The notes below the pieces were generated by a model, which was not told the origin of the DNA, did not search any database, and worked only from the letters and a program-made list of their open reading frames with translations. A stretch of 64,000 nucleotides of DNA from Bacteroidales bacterium (GTDB lineage Bacteria; Bacteroidota; Bacteroidia; Bacteroidales; VadinHA17): positions 62,001-126,000 of the forward strand of contig JADKBK010000014.1 in NCBI GenBank assembly GCA_016715075.1, written 5' to 3'. The position numbers and the translations under genes were made by a program. Positions 55,848 through 64,000 of the stretch are shown here, one piece after another (within the stretch, counting starts at the first letter, position 1; the number at the start of each line of letters is the position of its first letter).

Positions 55848-56738
55848 TCAGCTTTTATTGAGTTCTTCGATTGCTTTCAGAATCCTGGAGTGGACTGTCC
55901 TTGTAACAGGTACGAGGGGAAGCCTCACATTGTTATGGCACAGATTCATAATGGACAGCATATCCTTAACACCGGCCGGATTGCCTTCAATAAAAAGCAG
56001 TTCAATCATCTCCAGGAACCGGAATTGAATTTCGCGTGCTGATTTGAAGTTATTCTTAAGCGATTGACTGACAAGTTCGGTACATTGTGCCGGAAATGCA
56101 TTACCAAGAACAGAAATCACTCCCGATCCGCCTGCTGCAATAACAGGTATTGTAAGCATGTCGTCACCTGAGATAACCCCGAAGTTTTCAGGTTTTCCTT
56201 TTATTATCTTCATAATCTGAGCCATATCCCCGGATGCTTCCTTAACTGCAACAATATTGTTACAGCTGTGTGCAAGCTCAAGGCATGTCTCTGCTGAAAT
56301 ATTGCATGCTGTTCTTCCCGGAACATTATATATAATAACCGGAAGACAACTGCAGGTGGCTATTTCCTTGAAATGCTGAAAGAGGCCTCTCTGTGTAGGT
56401 TTGTTATAATACGGAGCCACTGACAATATACCGTCAACTCCCTCCATATCGGCCTGTCTGATACAATTGATCACTTCCTGGGTATTATTGCCGCCAATAC
56501 CGTAAACAATAGGAACTCTGTTATCTACCGATTCAACAACGTATGAAATAATTGCCTTCTTTTCTTCTTTCGACAGAGTGACTGATTCGCCGGTGGTGCC
56601 CATTGCAACTATATAGTTCACACCTCCGTTGATTACATGGTTTATTACGCGGCCCAGGGCTGCAAAATCAATGCTTGAGTCATTCTTGAAGGGTGTAACA
56701 ATTGCAACTCCTGTTCCTTTGAATTTTTTCATCTGCAT
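55848..56738 (-). CDS. dapA: 4-hydroxy-tetrahydrodipicolinate synthase
   Basis: DapA condenses pyruvate with aspartate semialdehyde in lysine and DAP synthesis. The 296-aa aldolase has Schiff-base K166 in NIVAVKEASGD, Y137 in YNVPGRT, and GTTGES near residue 48. The family start could be M1 at 56738 or M3 at 56732 (MKKFKGTGVAIVTPF). It lies 5 bp after the DUF6913 gene, third in the ligA operon, and meets secA stop to stop. Confidence 0.96.
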   Translation of the reverse strand: MQMKKFKGTGVAIVTPFKNDSSIDFAALGRVINHVINGGVNYIVAMGTTGESVTLSKEEKKAIISYVVESVDNRVPIVYGIGGNNTQEVINCIRQADMEGVDGILSVAPYYNKPTQRGLFQHFKEIATCSCLPVIIYNVPGRTACNISAETCLELAHSCNNIVAVKEASGDMAQIMKIIKGKPENFGVISGDDMLTIPVIAAGGSGVISVLGNAFPAQCTELVSQSLKNNFKSAREIQFRFLEMIELLFIEGNPAGVKDMLSIMNLCHNNVRLPLVPVTRTVHSRILKAIEELNKS

Positions 56739-56743
56739 CTTAA

Positions 56744-57313
56744 TTAATCAACTTTTTTATTTGGTTTATCTTTAATCATTTCAAGGTAATGGATAATATC
56801 GTTGAGGTAAACGTCAACATCCGCCGGTTTTTTAACCTCCATCATCAGATCAAACGGAGATGGGGCAGTTTCATTATCAAATAATCCGACTTTTAATCGC
56901 GCCTTCGACAATTCAGTAACATAGCTAAGCGGAAATTGTTTGTCAAAATTTATATCAATAAGAATATCGAAGGGATTATTTATGAATGAGTGGGTTTCAG
57001 TCGAATCAGGATGATAAAAACTATTTATTTCATCTTTTTTAATGCAGGTAAGAAACCTGATAGCGGTATACTGGTCGGGCAAATTTTTCCCGGGATAATA
57101 CCCCAGAACAGTCAAATCAATTTTATTGTCAGCCATTCTCTGGTGAAACCTGTTTAAACTTGAAAACTCTGAGGTTTTTGAAGCATCCCAGACAATTCCA
57201 ATATTCCTGACTTTACTGAAACCAGAATAATAGACATTCCTTTTCAACCTGGCCACTTTGTTCGACAGGATTACCTTACCTATCTTCAGCCTGACATTCT
57301 TAAATAATTCCAT
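56744..57313 (-). CDS. DUF6913 domain protein
   Basis: The 189-aa protein with YSGFSKVRNIGIVWDAS, DLTVLGYYPGKNLPD and NPFDILIDINFDKQFPLSYV matches the Bacteroidota-restricted DUF6913 family, of unknown function. It shows a Rossmann-like alternation and no signal or TM. It sits between ligA (46 bp upstream) and dapA (5 bp downstream), on one likely transcript. Confidence 0.8.
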   Translation of the reverse strand: MELFKNVRLKIGKVILSNKVARLKRNVYYSGFSKVRNIGIVWDASKTSEFSSLNRFHQRMADNKIDLTVLGYYPGKNLPDQYTAIRFLTCIKKDEINSFYHPDSTETHSFINNPFDILIDINFDKQFPLSYVTELSKARLKVGLFDNETAPSPFDLMMEVKKPADVDVYLNDIIHYLEMIKDKPNKKVD

Positions 57314-57359
57314 AGTGCAAACCTAACAGTTTTTTGTTAAAATAAGCAGGTGGTATTTA

Positions 57360-59369
57360 TTAATCTTCTCCTATTATTTGCAGGAACTCATTTTCATCTA
57401 TAAGAGGTACACCCAGAGCCGCAGCTTTTTCCTTTTTCGACTCACCCATATTTTCTCCTGCCAGGATGAAAGATGTATTTCCGGAGACTGAAGATGAATT
57501 TTTTCCTCCGTGCTTTTCTATAAGCTCCTTATATTCTTCCCTGCTGTGTTTAAGAAAAACCCCCGATATTACTATCGTTTTTCCGTTAAGAGTTGTTCCC
57601 TCAGGGATAATTTCCTTATCAGTATTGAATTTTACACCGGCATACCTTAATCGTTCGATGAGTTGAATATTTTCACCGTCAGCAAAATATGACACAATAC
57701 TGGAAGCTATTTTCGGACCTATTTCCGCAACTTCTGTAAGCTGATCGGTGGTGGCACTGATCAGTTCATCAATTGTTCTGAATTTAGCTGCCAGGGTTTT
57801 TGCAACAGTTTCTCCAACATGCCGGATGCCAAGCGCAAATAAAACACGCTGGTAGGGAGTCTCAACTGATTTCGAAATACTTTTCAGTATATTGGAAACC
57901 GATTTATCCCCAAGTCTTTCCAGGGGAACTAACTGTCCGGACTTGAGGTCATACAAATCGGCGAAGTTTCTGATAAGGTTCTTACTGAAAAGCAGATCGA
58001 TCGTCTCTTCTCCCAAACCGTCGATACCCATAGCCTTTCTGCTGATAAAGTGTTCGATCCTCCCTTTCAGCTGCGGGGGACAATGGAGATAGTTTGGACA
58101 GAAATGATTAGCCTCCCCTTCATTCCTGATTAGAAGAGTACCGCATTCAGGGCAGTTTGTTATAAAGTTAATTTTAGTGCTGTTTTCACTTCTGAAACTA
58201 TGATCGACACCTGTTATCTTGGGGATTATCTCTCCGCCTTTTTCAACACGGACCATGTCGTTAAGATGAAGGCCGAGAAGCTCTATCTGATCTGAATTGT
58301 GAAGTGTTGCCCTCTTTACTGTCGATCCTGATAAAAGTACAGGTTCCAGATTTGCTACAGGGGTAACAGTCCCTGTCCGGCCTACCTGGAATGTAACAGA
58401 TAATAACCTTGTCAGAGCTTCCTCTGCCTTATATTTATATGCAATAGCCCAGCGTGGCGACTTAGCAGTGAATCCAAGCTCCTGTTGCATCTTCAGGGAA
58501 CTGACCTTGACAACAACTCCGTCGGTGTCAAAAGGAAGATTTTTACGTTCTGAATCCCAATAAGATATGAATTCCAGTACCTCTTCAATTGTTTGGCATC
58601 GTTTTAAACTGTCAGGAACATTAAAGCCCCATTCCAATGCCTTTTTCAAGTTATCATAATGATTGTTGCAGGGGAGTTCTTCCGACAGGAGAAAGTAGAA
58701 AAAGCATTCAAGTGATCGCGAAGCAACTGTTTTCGGATCGAGCAGCTTTATTGTACCTGCAGCAGCGTTTCTGGGATTGGCAAAAGGAAGAATTTCAAGT
58801 TTGATCCGCTCCTCATTAAGTTTATTGAATACAGCTCTTGGCATCATGATTTCTCCCCTGATCACAAACTCAGCTGGTACCGATTTGTCCTGCAGCCTCA
58901 AAGGAATACTCCTTATTGTCTTTACATTTGTTGTGACATCATCTCCCCTGGTGCCGTCGCCTCTTGTCAAGGCCCTGAACAGAACGCCGTCTCTGTAGGT
59001 TATACTTACAGAAACTCCGTCAAATTTGAGTTCACATACATATTCAACAGCTTCTGCTATAACCTTTTTGATTCTTGTGTCAAAATCCCTGAGTTCCTCT
59101 TCACTATAGGTGTTTCCCAGGGAGAGCATCGGGTATTTATGTTCATACTGAATAAATTCGTCAGTTATATCACTTCCCACTCTTCTGGTCGGTGAACTGT
59201 CTGAAATCAGCTCTGGGAATTTCCTTTCAAGTGCATCCAGTTCATTAAGCAGGATATCGTATTCAAAATCAGTGATGGAAGGCTGGTTTAGTACGTAATA
59301 CCTATTATTATGTTCCTCAATCTCCGTGCGGAGCTTTTCTATGCGTTCCTTCGCTTCAGATTGTTTCAT
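57360..59369 (-). CDS. ligA: NAD-dependent DNA ligase
   Basis: LigA seals nicks using NAD. The 669-aa protein has all domains: Ia (YYVLNQPSITDFEYD), adenylation K115 in CELKFDG, OB fold, the four-cysteine zinc finger (CPECGTLL ... HFCPNYLHCP), helix-hairpin-helix repeats and a C-terminal BRCT domain (GKTIVISGVFLKHSREEY). KFDGVS replaces the common KIDGLA. It is the first gene of the ligA-DUF6913-dapA operon. Confidence 0.97.
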   Translation of the reverse strand: MKQSEAKERIEKLRTEIEEHNNRYYVLNQPSITDFEYDILLNELDALERKFPELISDSSPTRRVGSDITDEFIQYEHKYPMLSLGNTYSEEELRDFDTRIKKVIAEAVEYVCELKFDGVSVSITYRDGVLFRALTRGDGTRGDDVTTNVKTIRSIPLRLQDKSVPAEFVIRGEIMMPRAVFNKLNEERIKLEILPFANPRNAAAGTIKLLDPKTVASRSLECFFYFLLSEELPCNNHYDNLKKALEWGFNVPDSLKRCQTIEEVLEFISYWDSERKNLPFDTDGVVVKVSSLKMQQELGFTAKSPRWAIAYKYKAEEALTRLLSVTFQVGRTGTVTPVANLEPVLLSGSTVKRATLHNSDQIELLGLHLNDMVRVEKGGEIIPKITGVDHSFRSENSTKINFITNCPECGTLLIRNEGEANHFCPNYLHCPPQLKGRIEHFISRKAMGIDGLGEETIDLLFSKNLIRNFADLYDLKSGQLVPLERLGDKSVSNILKSISKSVETPYQRVLFALGIRHVGETVAKTLAAKFRTIDELISATTDQLTEVAEIGPKIASSIVSYFADGENIQLIERLRYAGVKFNTDKEIIPEGTTLNGKTIVISGVFLKHSREEYKELIEKHGGKNSSSVSGNTSFILAGENMGESKKEKAAALGVPLIDENEFLQIIGED

Positions 59370-59416
59370 GATAAATTAAGTGGTTAACTGGCTGTATTTA
59401 ATGGAACACTTCTTCA

Positions 59417-60553
59417 TCAATTCCATATGCCATCTATGGTTTGTCCGCATTTGCTGCATTTACCTTCTGATAGTGTGTTTGACTCTATCCTGAATCCCAC
59501 TCTTTTTACAAGCACTGTTTTGCATGACGGACATTTTGTATCTGACATTTCATTTCCCGGAACATTCCCGGTGTATACATAGATTAAACCCTCTTCTCCG
59601 GCAATAGCTGCGGCTTTATTCAGTACATCAACAGGAGTGGGAGGCAATTGTTCAAGTTTATGAAGGGGGTAAAATCTGCTGAAATGGATAGGCGTATTTT
59701 GGAAGCCATTGTCAAACAGCCACTTGCACATATTTCTTATCTCTGAAAGATTGTCAGTCCAGGTTGGAACTACAAGATTGGTTATTTCCAGCCATACCCC
59801 CATTTCCTTATAAACCTTAAGTGTATCGAGGACGGGCTGCAGTTTTCCTCCGGAAAGCTTCATGTAGGTTGAATTTGTAAAAGCTTTCAGGTCTATATTG
59901 GCCGCATCCAGCACTGAACAAAGCTTCCTTAGCGGCTCCGGATTAATATAGCCATTTGATTTTATAACATTTTTTATCCCTGCCTTTTTTGCCAGAGTGG
60001 CTGTCTCAAAAGCATATTCATAAAATGTAGTCGGCTCTGAATATGTATATGCTATTGACTTGCATCCGGTTGTTTTGCATTCTTCAATAACCTGTTCAGG
60101 AGGAAGATTAAAGTTTCTGGTATTGACGGGACTGGCCTGTGATATTGTCCAGTTCTGGCAGTTAAGACAGGCAAGGTTGCAGCCTGCAGTAGCAATTGAA
60201 TAAGCTCTTGATCCTGGCAGTATATGATATAGAGGTTTTTTTTCGATTGGATCAACATTCACGGCGCAGGGATTTCCAAAGGCAAGAGTGTATAATTTTG
60301 AGTTATACACCTTCCGGTTTCTGCATTTGCTTAATTCACCCTCTTTGAGGATACACCTGTTCGGGCAAATTCTGCAAATTATTCCATGGGCTGTCTCCTC
60401 CTGGTACATGGCAACCCTTTTGTATATTCCATCATTTCCAGAATCGATACCTGCAATAATAGCCTTACACGGGAAACATAAAATTCCGGCGGACAGGGAT
60501 ACTGATTTTTTCAGAAACTCCCTCTTGCTAATTTTGCATTTTGTTGATTCCAT
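59417..60553 (-). CDS. amrS: AmmeMemoRadiSam system radical SAM enzyme
   Basis: The 378-aa protein has the radical SAM motif C125-x3-C129-x2-C132 (GCNLACLNCQNW), an extra N-terminal cysteine cluster (CRICPNRC and C77) and a C-terminal zinc ribbon (CPSC ... CSKC). A leader KREFLKKSVSLSAGILCF resembles a signal, so export or membrane association is possible. The AmrS family always partners AMMECR1 and Memo proteins; its reaction is not established. It lies downstream of the membrane protein and AmrB-A fusion on the same strand. Confidence 0.9.
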   Translation of the reverse strand: MESTKCKISKREFLKKSVSLSAGILCFPCKAIIAGIDSGNDGIYKRVAMYQEETAHGIICRICPNRCILKEGELSKCRNRKVYNSKLYTLAFGNPCAVNVDPIEKKPLYHILPGSRAYSIATAGCNLACLNCQNWTISQASPVNTRNFNLPPEQVIEECKTTGCKSIAYTYSEPTTFYEYAFETATLAKKAGIKNVIKSNGYINPEPLRKLCSVLDAANIDLKAFTNSTYMKLSGGKLQPVLDTLKVYKEMGVWLEITNLVVPTWTDNLSEIRNMCKWLFDNGFQNTPIHFSRFYPLHKLEQLPPTPVDVLNKAAAIAGEEGLIYVYTGNVPGNEMSDTKCPSCKTVLVKRVGFRIESNTLSEGKCSKCGQTIDGIWN

Positions 60554-60583
60554 TGCACCTGAATAGGATATTCAACGATAAAA

Positions 60584-62704
60584 CTACAACTTGTTCCCTA
60601 TTGTACCAAACAGAATTCCTGCAAAAATCATTGCAGATAAAAGAAAGATGGAGAGCTGAATTCCCAGAACGGGAATTGCAACTCCGGTGACAAGGATGAA
60701 TCCAAGGGCTGATCCCGCCAGGTCAGCCCCATATACGGAAGAAACAGTTGAAGTATCATTCCTGATAACTGTGAACTGATGAAAGAGGTGACCGGTCAGA
60801 AGCGCAGGTATAAAGGCTGAAAGAATAATAATCACAAGAGCAGGTATTTCATCCTTTAACCCGGATAAGGAGTTGTAGAGGAATCCGATCAGGGTATAAA
60901 TAAACAAAAGGGACATTGCTGTTTTCAAAGATGATACTGCCTGAAGTCCTTTTAGCCTTGCGCCGGCACCCAGCGCCAGGCCTGCCATCAGCCCCGCCAG
61001 AACTAGTCCGGTCAGCTGGTACATGTTGCCAATTATCATCTGCAGTGTCAGAAGGATTATGATTTCAAATCCGGCAAGGGCGGAAGCGCTGAAATACATC
61101 ATCTTATAGCCCCTCTTTATCAAAAAAAGAGGTGTTGCGAAGAGTAGTGCCATGATTACCAGGACAGGTATCTTCTCATTGCTGTTTTTTGTGAAATTAA
61201 AAGATTGGAAGTGGTAACTTGCAACCGGAAATGAGAAGCTGTTTTTCCTTATTCCGCGATCCATCAAAGCTGTTATCTCTTCTGTCTTGCTAAGAGTGAG
61301 GTCATCTGAAAGGAAATCCGGACTTACATATATATTGTTTATTTTTTTCAACGCAGCAAGCCTGCAGAATCCGACTGACAGTTCTTTATCGGATGCGATG
61401 AAATAGAGTTTATTGCCTGATACTGGTTTCACATTTCCGAATACAGATGAAAGGCTGTTAAATACTGATGAATACATATTAACCGATTCCCTGTTGAAGT
61501 AATTATTCCCGGGACCTGGGGAACACATAAAGACACCACCATCCTTAAGTTTCCTTTTTACTGCTGTAAAGAATTCAGTTGTATAGTATCTGTTTAGCTG
61601 AAGTGTGGAAGGGGGTGGACCCGACAGAATAATCACATCAACCAGTCCTCCTGTCTGTCTCATATACCTGAAGGCATCTGTATTTATTACTGAAAGCCTG
61701 GCAGAAATTGTATCCTTCCGAAAGTGCCATCTTGCAGCAAGTGCAGGATCTCTTTCAATAAATATTAACTCTCTCACCGGATATTTAAGAATCTCCTGAA
61801 GCTGGCTGTTGAGATCACCCGATATTAAGATTACTTTTTCAGGTAATTGACTCTGAAGCATTGCATACTGAATATTTTCCTCACGTTCAGTAACATCGGA
61901 ATTATAGGTAATCAGCCTTTGATTGTAATATGTGCTCTTCTCACCCAGGTATTCTCCTGTTGAAATATTTCCATATGGCGTATCCATGGAGCTGGTAACT
62001 TTTATCCCGGGAAGCAGCATTTGCCTGAACAGCTGGTCGGGACCTGAAAGAATTATTCCGGTTGCGAGGATGAAAATCATAAGACTGGCGGCCATTTTTG
62101 ATCGCGGGCTGACAAGCCAGAATGAGAGTAATACATATGATAGCGATAAAAGCATTATTAGCAGTAGTACCTGGTATGTATTTAATATTCCGGAGGTTAA
62201 GAAGGATATAAGTATTCCGGCAGCAACGCCTCCTAAGGTTTCTGCTGAGAATGATCTCCCCGGATCAAAGTCATGTACTGATCTGGCAAAGAGGATAAGT
62301 TTGACAAGAGTAAATCCGGATACCAAACAGAAGGGTAGCAGGGCCAGAAATGTATAAATGAGACTAGTCAGAAAAGAGGGTGTCTCACCACTTGTAAGAA
62401 AGATTCTTGCGAGGGCAAACAACATAATGACTGAGAGGAGAGGACTAAGGGAGAAAGCAAGGTTTAGTCTTTTCAGGCTGATAAGTTTCGGGCTGCCACC
62501 AAAAGCGGCGCCGATTGCTGATCCGATAAGCCACGACCCAAGAAAGATACCTGTCACAAGTTCATATCCTCCCGAGATATTCATTACCTCGCGCATCAGC
62601 AGGAGCTGCACTGAGGCACTGACGAGACCGATCATGAAAAGGTTAAGGCTGATCTGCGACGGAGTGAGGATGCCGATCTCCCCGGTGCCGGAAACATGAT
62701 CCAT
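60584..62704 (-). CDS. Polytopic membrane protein with spermidine-synthase-like domain
   Basis: The 706-aa protein has N-terminal TM helices (about residues 15-230), a Rossmann-type methyltransferase/spermidine synthase-like domain (about 245-465) and C-terminal TM helices (about 500-700). The aminopropyltransferase glycine motif is altered (ISGDLNSQLQEIL) and the catalytic Asp pair region reads IILSGPPPSTLQLNRYY, so true spermidine synthase activity is doubtful. It lies between AmrB-A and AmrS genes on the same strand, with 14- and 30-bp gaps, so it likely works with them. Confidence 0.82.
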   Translation of the reverse strand: MDHVSGTGEIGILTPSQISLNLFMIGLVSASVQLLLMREVMNISGGYELVTGIFLGSWLIGSAIGAAFGGSPKLISLKRLNLAFSLSPLLSVIMLFALARIFLTSGETPSFLTSLIYTFLALLPFCLVSGFTLVKLILFARSVHDFDPGRSFSAETLGGVAAGILISFLTSGILNTYQVLLLIMLLSLSYVLLSFWLVSPRSKMAASLMIFILATGIILSGPDQLFRQMLLPGIKVTSSMDTPYGNISTGEYLGEKSTYYNQRLITYNSDVTEREENIQYAMLQSQLPEKVILISGDLNSQLQEILKYPVRELIFIERDPALAARWHFRKDTISARLSVINTDAFRYMRQTGGLVDVIILSGPPPSTLQLNRYYTTEFFTAVKRKLKDGGVFMCSPGPGNNYFNRESVNMYSSVFNSLSSVFGNVKPVSGNKLYFIASDKELSVGFCRLAALKKINNIYVSPDFLSDDLTLSKTEEITALMDRGIRKNSFSFPVASYHFQSFNFTKNSNEKIPVLVIMALLFATPLFLIKRGYKMMYFSASALAGFEIIILLTLQMIIGNMYQLTGLVLAGLMAGLALGAGARLKGLQAVSSLKTAMSLLFIYTLIGFLYNSLSGLKDEIPALVIIILSAFIPALLTGHLFHQFTVIRNDTSTVSSVYGADLAGSALGFILVTGVAIPVLGIQLSIFLLSAMIFAGILFGTIGNKL

Positions 62705-62718
62705 ATTTAACCTTTTTT

Positions 62719-64000
62719 TTATCTTTTCAATACAACTCCTTCATAAATAAAAAGTTCTGCATCTTTCCATCCTGTCCAGCCTATTCCTGCTTTATCCCGT
62801 GATGTATAGCCAAGAAATTCCTCCACTGTCCATTTGTTTTCAATGGCGACCTGAGGCAGCATTGTACCCGAGCGGGCTCCCTTCCTGATATATATGCCAT
62901 GTTTCCCTAAAACAATCTCACTGATATCGTTAATCTTTATCAGTGGACCAAGAACAGTTATCTCGATTTCCGTTTTATCAAATTCCTCCCCTGTAAGGGG
63001 TGTGAATCTGTAATCCTCAAAGGCTGAAGAAATTGCAGATTCCCTGACGACAACATATAACGGATCTGTTGAAATAAACCGACCGATGCAGCCTCTTAAA
63101 CTACCATTAATCTTAAGAGTCACGAATGCTCCCATCTGTTTTTTAAGATTTTCAGACATCTCCTTCTCATCAAGGACAATCCTCTTTTTGTCATTGAGCA
63201 TTGTTCGGATACTGTTTTCTGCAATTTTGAAAAGCTGATTCTTCTCTGCACGGGTAAAGACTATATCTGATGACCCGTTATCCGATTGGTCACGTTTCCC
63301 ATTCCTGTCGAGAACAGCAAATGAGTTGTACCCTACCACTTCACTTTTGTTGCCATATGGAGAATCTCCGGAATTGCAATAGTCGAGATGCTTGATTTCC
63401 AGATTTTTATTTGCCTCTGTTAAATACAACAGTGCCAGACCTGATGTCCAACCGCACATGCTTGTTGCAAGCCCGGGCACCTCTTCTCCGGTATTTTTTT
63501 TCAGAGTATAAAGGAATGTTTCAGGTTTGCCGGATGAAATACTCATGGCTGTAATGCTATCGGTTCTGTTTGCATCTTTGTAGGAGGGGTAGTGAGAGAA
63601 ATCACTGCTGATGACAAAGAGATTATCCGGTGTAAAATATGGTTTAAGCGCCTCGGCAATCTTCCTTACCGTTGATTCATAATGGGTTCCGATAATTATT
63701 GGAATTATAGAGGGATTATCCTTAAAGTAATACTGGATGAAAGGCACCTGCACTTCAATGCTGTGTTCCTGAAGATGAGCATTTTCCGGAAAGTTAAATA
63801 CCTTATTATCCCTGATAAGATTGTCTGCGATTTCCCTGTTTACTTTAGCTTTCCCAAGAGGGGTAATATAATCTCCGGAATTATAGACCGAAGCCCCGTC
63901 AAACAGCATTACATGGCTTGAACCGATAATAAATATATTTTTGTACACAGAATTGGCGGGGATTGAATGAAAAGCCCCTGCAGCAATTTTGCCGGAGTAT
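62719..64000 (-). CDS. AmmeMemoRadiSam protein, Memo (AmrB) and AMMECR1 (AmrA) fusion, 5'-truncated by window edge
   Basis: The C-terminal 190 residues are an AMMECR1 domain (NGSLRGCIGRFISTDPLY, DYRFTPLTGEEFDKTEIEIT), and the N-terminal part is a Memo-like domain (IFIIGSSHV, VISSDFSHYP). The frame stays open to the window end (YSGKIAAGAFHSIPANSVYK just upstream of the GTG at 63948), so the true start lies outside. AmrB and AmrA are usually separate proteins or fused in this order. It is the first visible gene of the cluster with the membrane protein and AmrS. Confidence 0.9.
   Translation of the reverse strand, partial: YSGKIAAGAFHSIPANSVYKNIFIIGSSHVMLFDGASVYNSGDYITPLGKAKVNREIADNLIRDNKVFNFPENAHLQEHSIEVQVPFIQYYFKDNPSIIPIIIGTHYESTVRKIAEALKPYFTPDNLFVISSDFSHYPSYKDANRTDSITAMSISSGKPETFLYTLKKNTGEEVPGLATSMCGWTSGLALLYLTEANKNLEIKHLDYCNSGDSPYGNKSEVVGYNSFAVLDRNGKRDQSDNGSSDIVFTRAEKNQLFKIAENSIRTMLNDKKRIVLDEKEMSENLKKQMGAFVTLKINGSLRGCIGRFISTDPLYVVVRESAISSAFEDYRFTPLTGEEFDKTEIEITVLGPLIKINDISEIVLGKHGIYIRKGARSGTMLPQVAIENKWTVEEFLGYTSRDKAGIGWTGWKDAELFIYEGVVLKR

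Noticed and set aside
60584..62704. Genuine spermidine synthase completing the polyamine theme of the window start
   Set aside because: The glycine motif and catalytic Asp positions are altered, and polyamine synthesis already uses the carboxynorspermidine route.

Overview
The window looks like an environmental member of the Bacteroidota, probably Bacteroidales/Marinilabiliales-like (inference). Evidence is TAnnTTTG-type -7 promoter elements, a type IX secretion C-terminal domain, Bacteroidota forms of LptD, DnaX and SecA, the carboxynorspermidine polyamine route, a DUF6913 protein, and Tat-exported Gfo/Idh oxidoreductases. No rRNA, tRNA, CRISPR array, phage or transposase gene was seen.

Layout. 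0-7.5 kb: carboxynorspermidine dehydrogenase and decarboxylase, an SDR enzyme, a frameshifted EamA transporter, an M1 aminopeptidase and mnmA. 7.5-20.8 kb: the AddA-type helicase-nuclease and a TIGR01212 radical SAM protein. Then comes a minus-strand accessory island (UROD-like methyltransferase, MFS transporter, Tat-Gfo/Idh oxidoreductase, lipoprotein hydrolase) bounded on both sides by heptamer arrays, and then AddB. 20.8-31 kb: a 12-residue-repeat protein fused to a K+-channel pore, ribH, a TPR protein, recF and its DUF721 partner, a double transglutaminase-like protein, ndk, an NrnA-like DHH phosphoesterase, two FKBP lipoproteins and an RsmI-like methylase. 31-44.6 kb: an MBL hydrolase, a decayed SUMF1-type gene, galK, dnaA, mlaD, an amidase, lptD, ridA and rpsF-rpsR-rplI. 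44.6-55.8 kb: dnaX, a histidine kinase with response regulator, ferritin, a T9SS-exported metalloprotease and secA. 55.8-64 kb: dapA, the DUF6913 gene, ligA, and an AmmeMemoRadiSam cluster whose first gene runs off the right edge.

Three things are not ordinary. First, the 582-aa channel protein carries 18 phenylalanines spaced exactly 12 residues apart over 205 residues, ahead of a TIGYGD pore: a probable beta-solenoid-gated channel. Second, intergenic regions hold many tandem arrays of different sequence but nearly always 7-bp period; several match the G3N4 G-quadruplex pattern, and they lie at gene ends and at the edges of the accessory island. Third, at least seven genes, including secA, dnaX, addA and nrnA, are interrupted by single-base shifts, almost all +1 at short homopolymers. 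Assembly error is the simplest reading, but the secA (CCC TGA) and nrnA (TTT TAA) sites also resemble +1 recoding sites.
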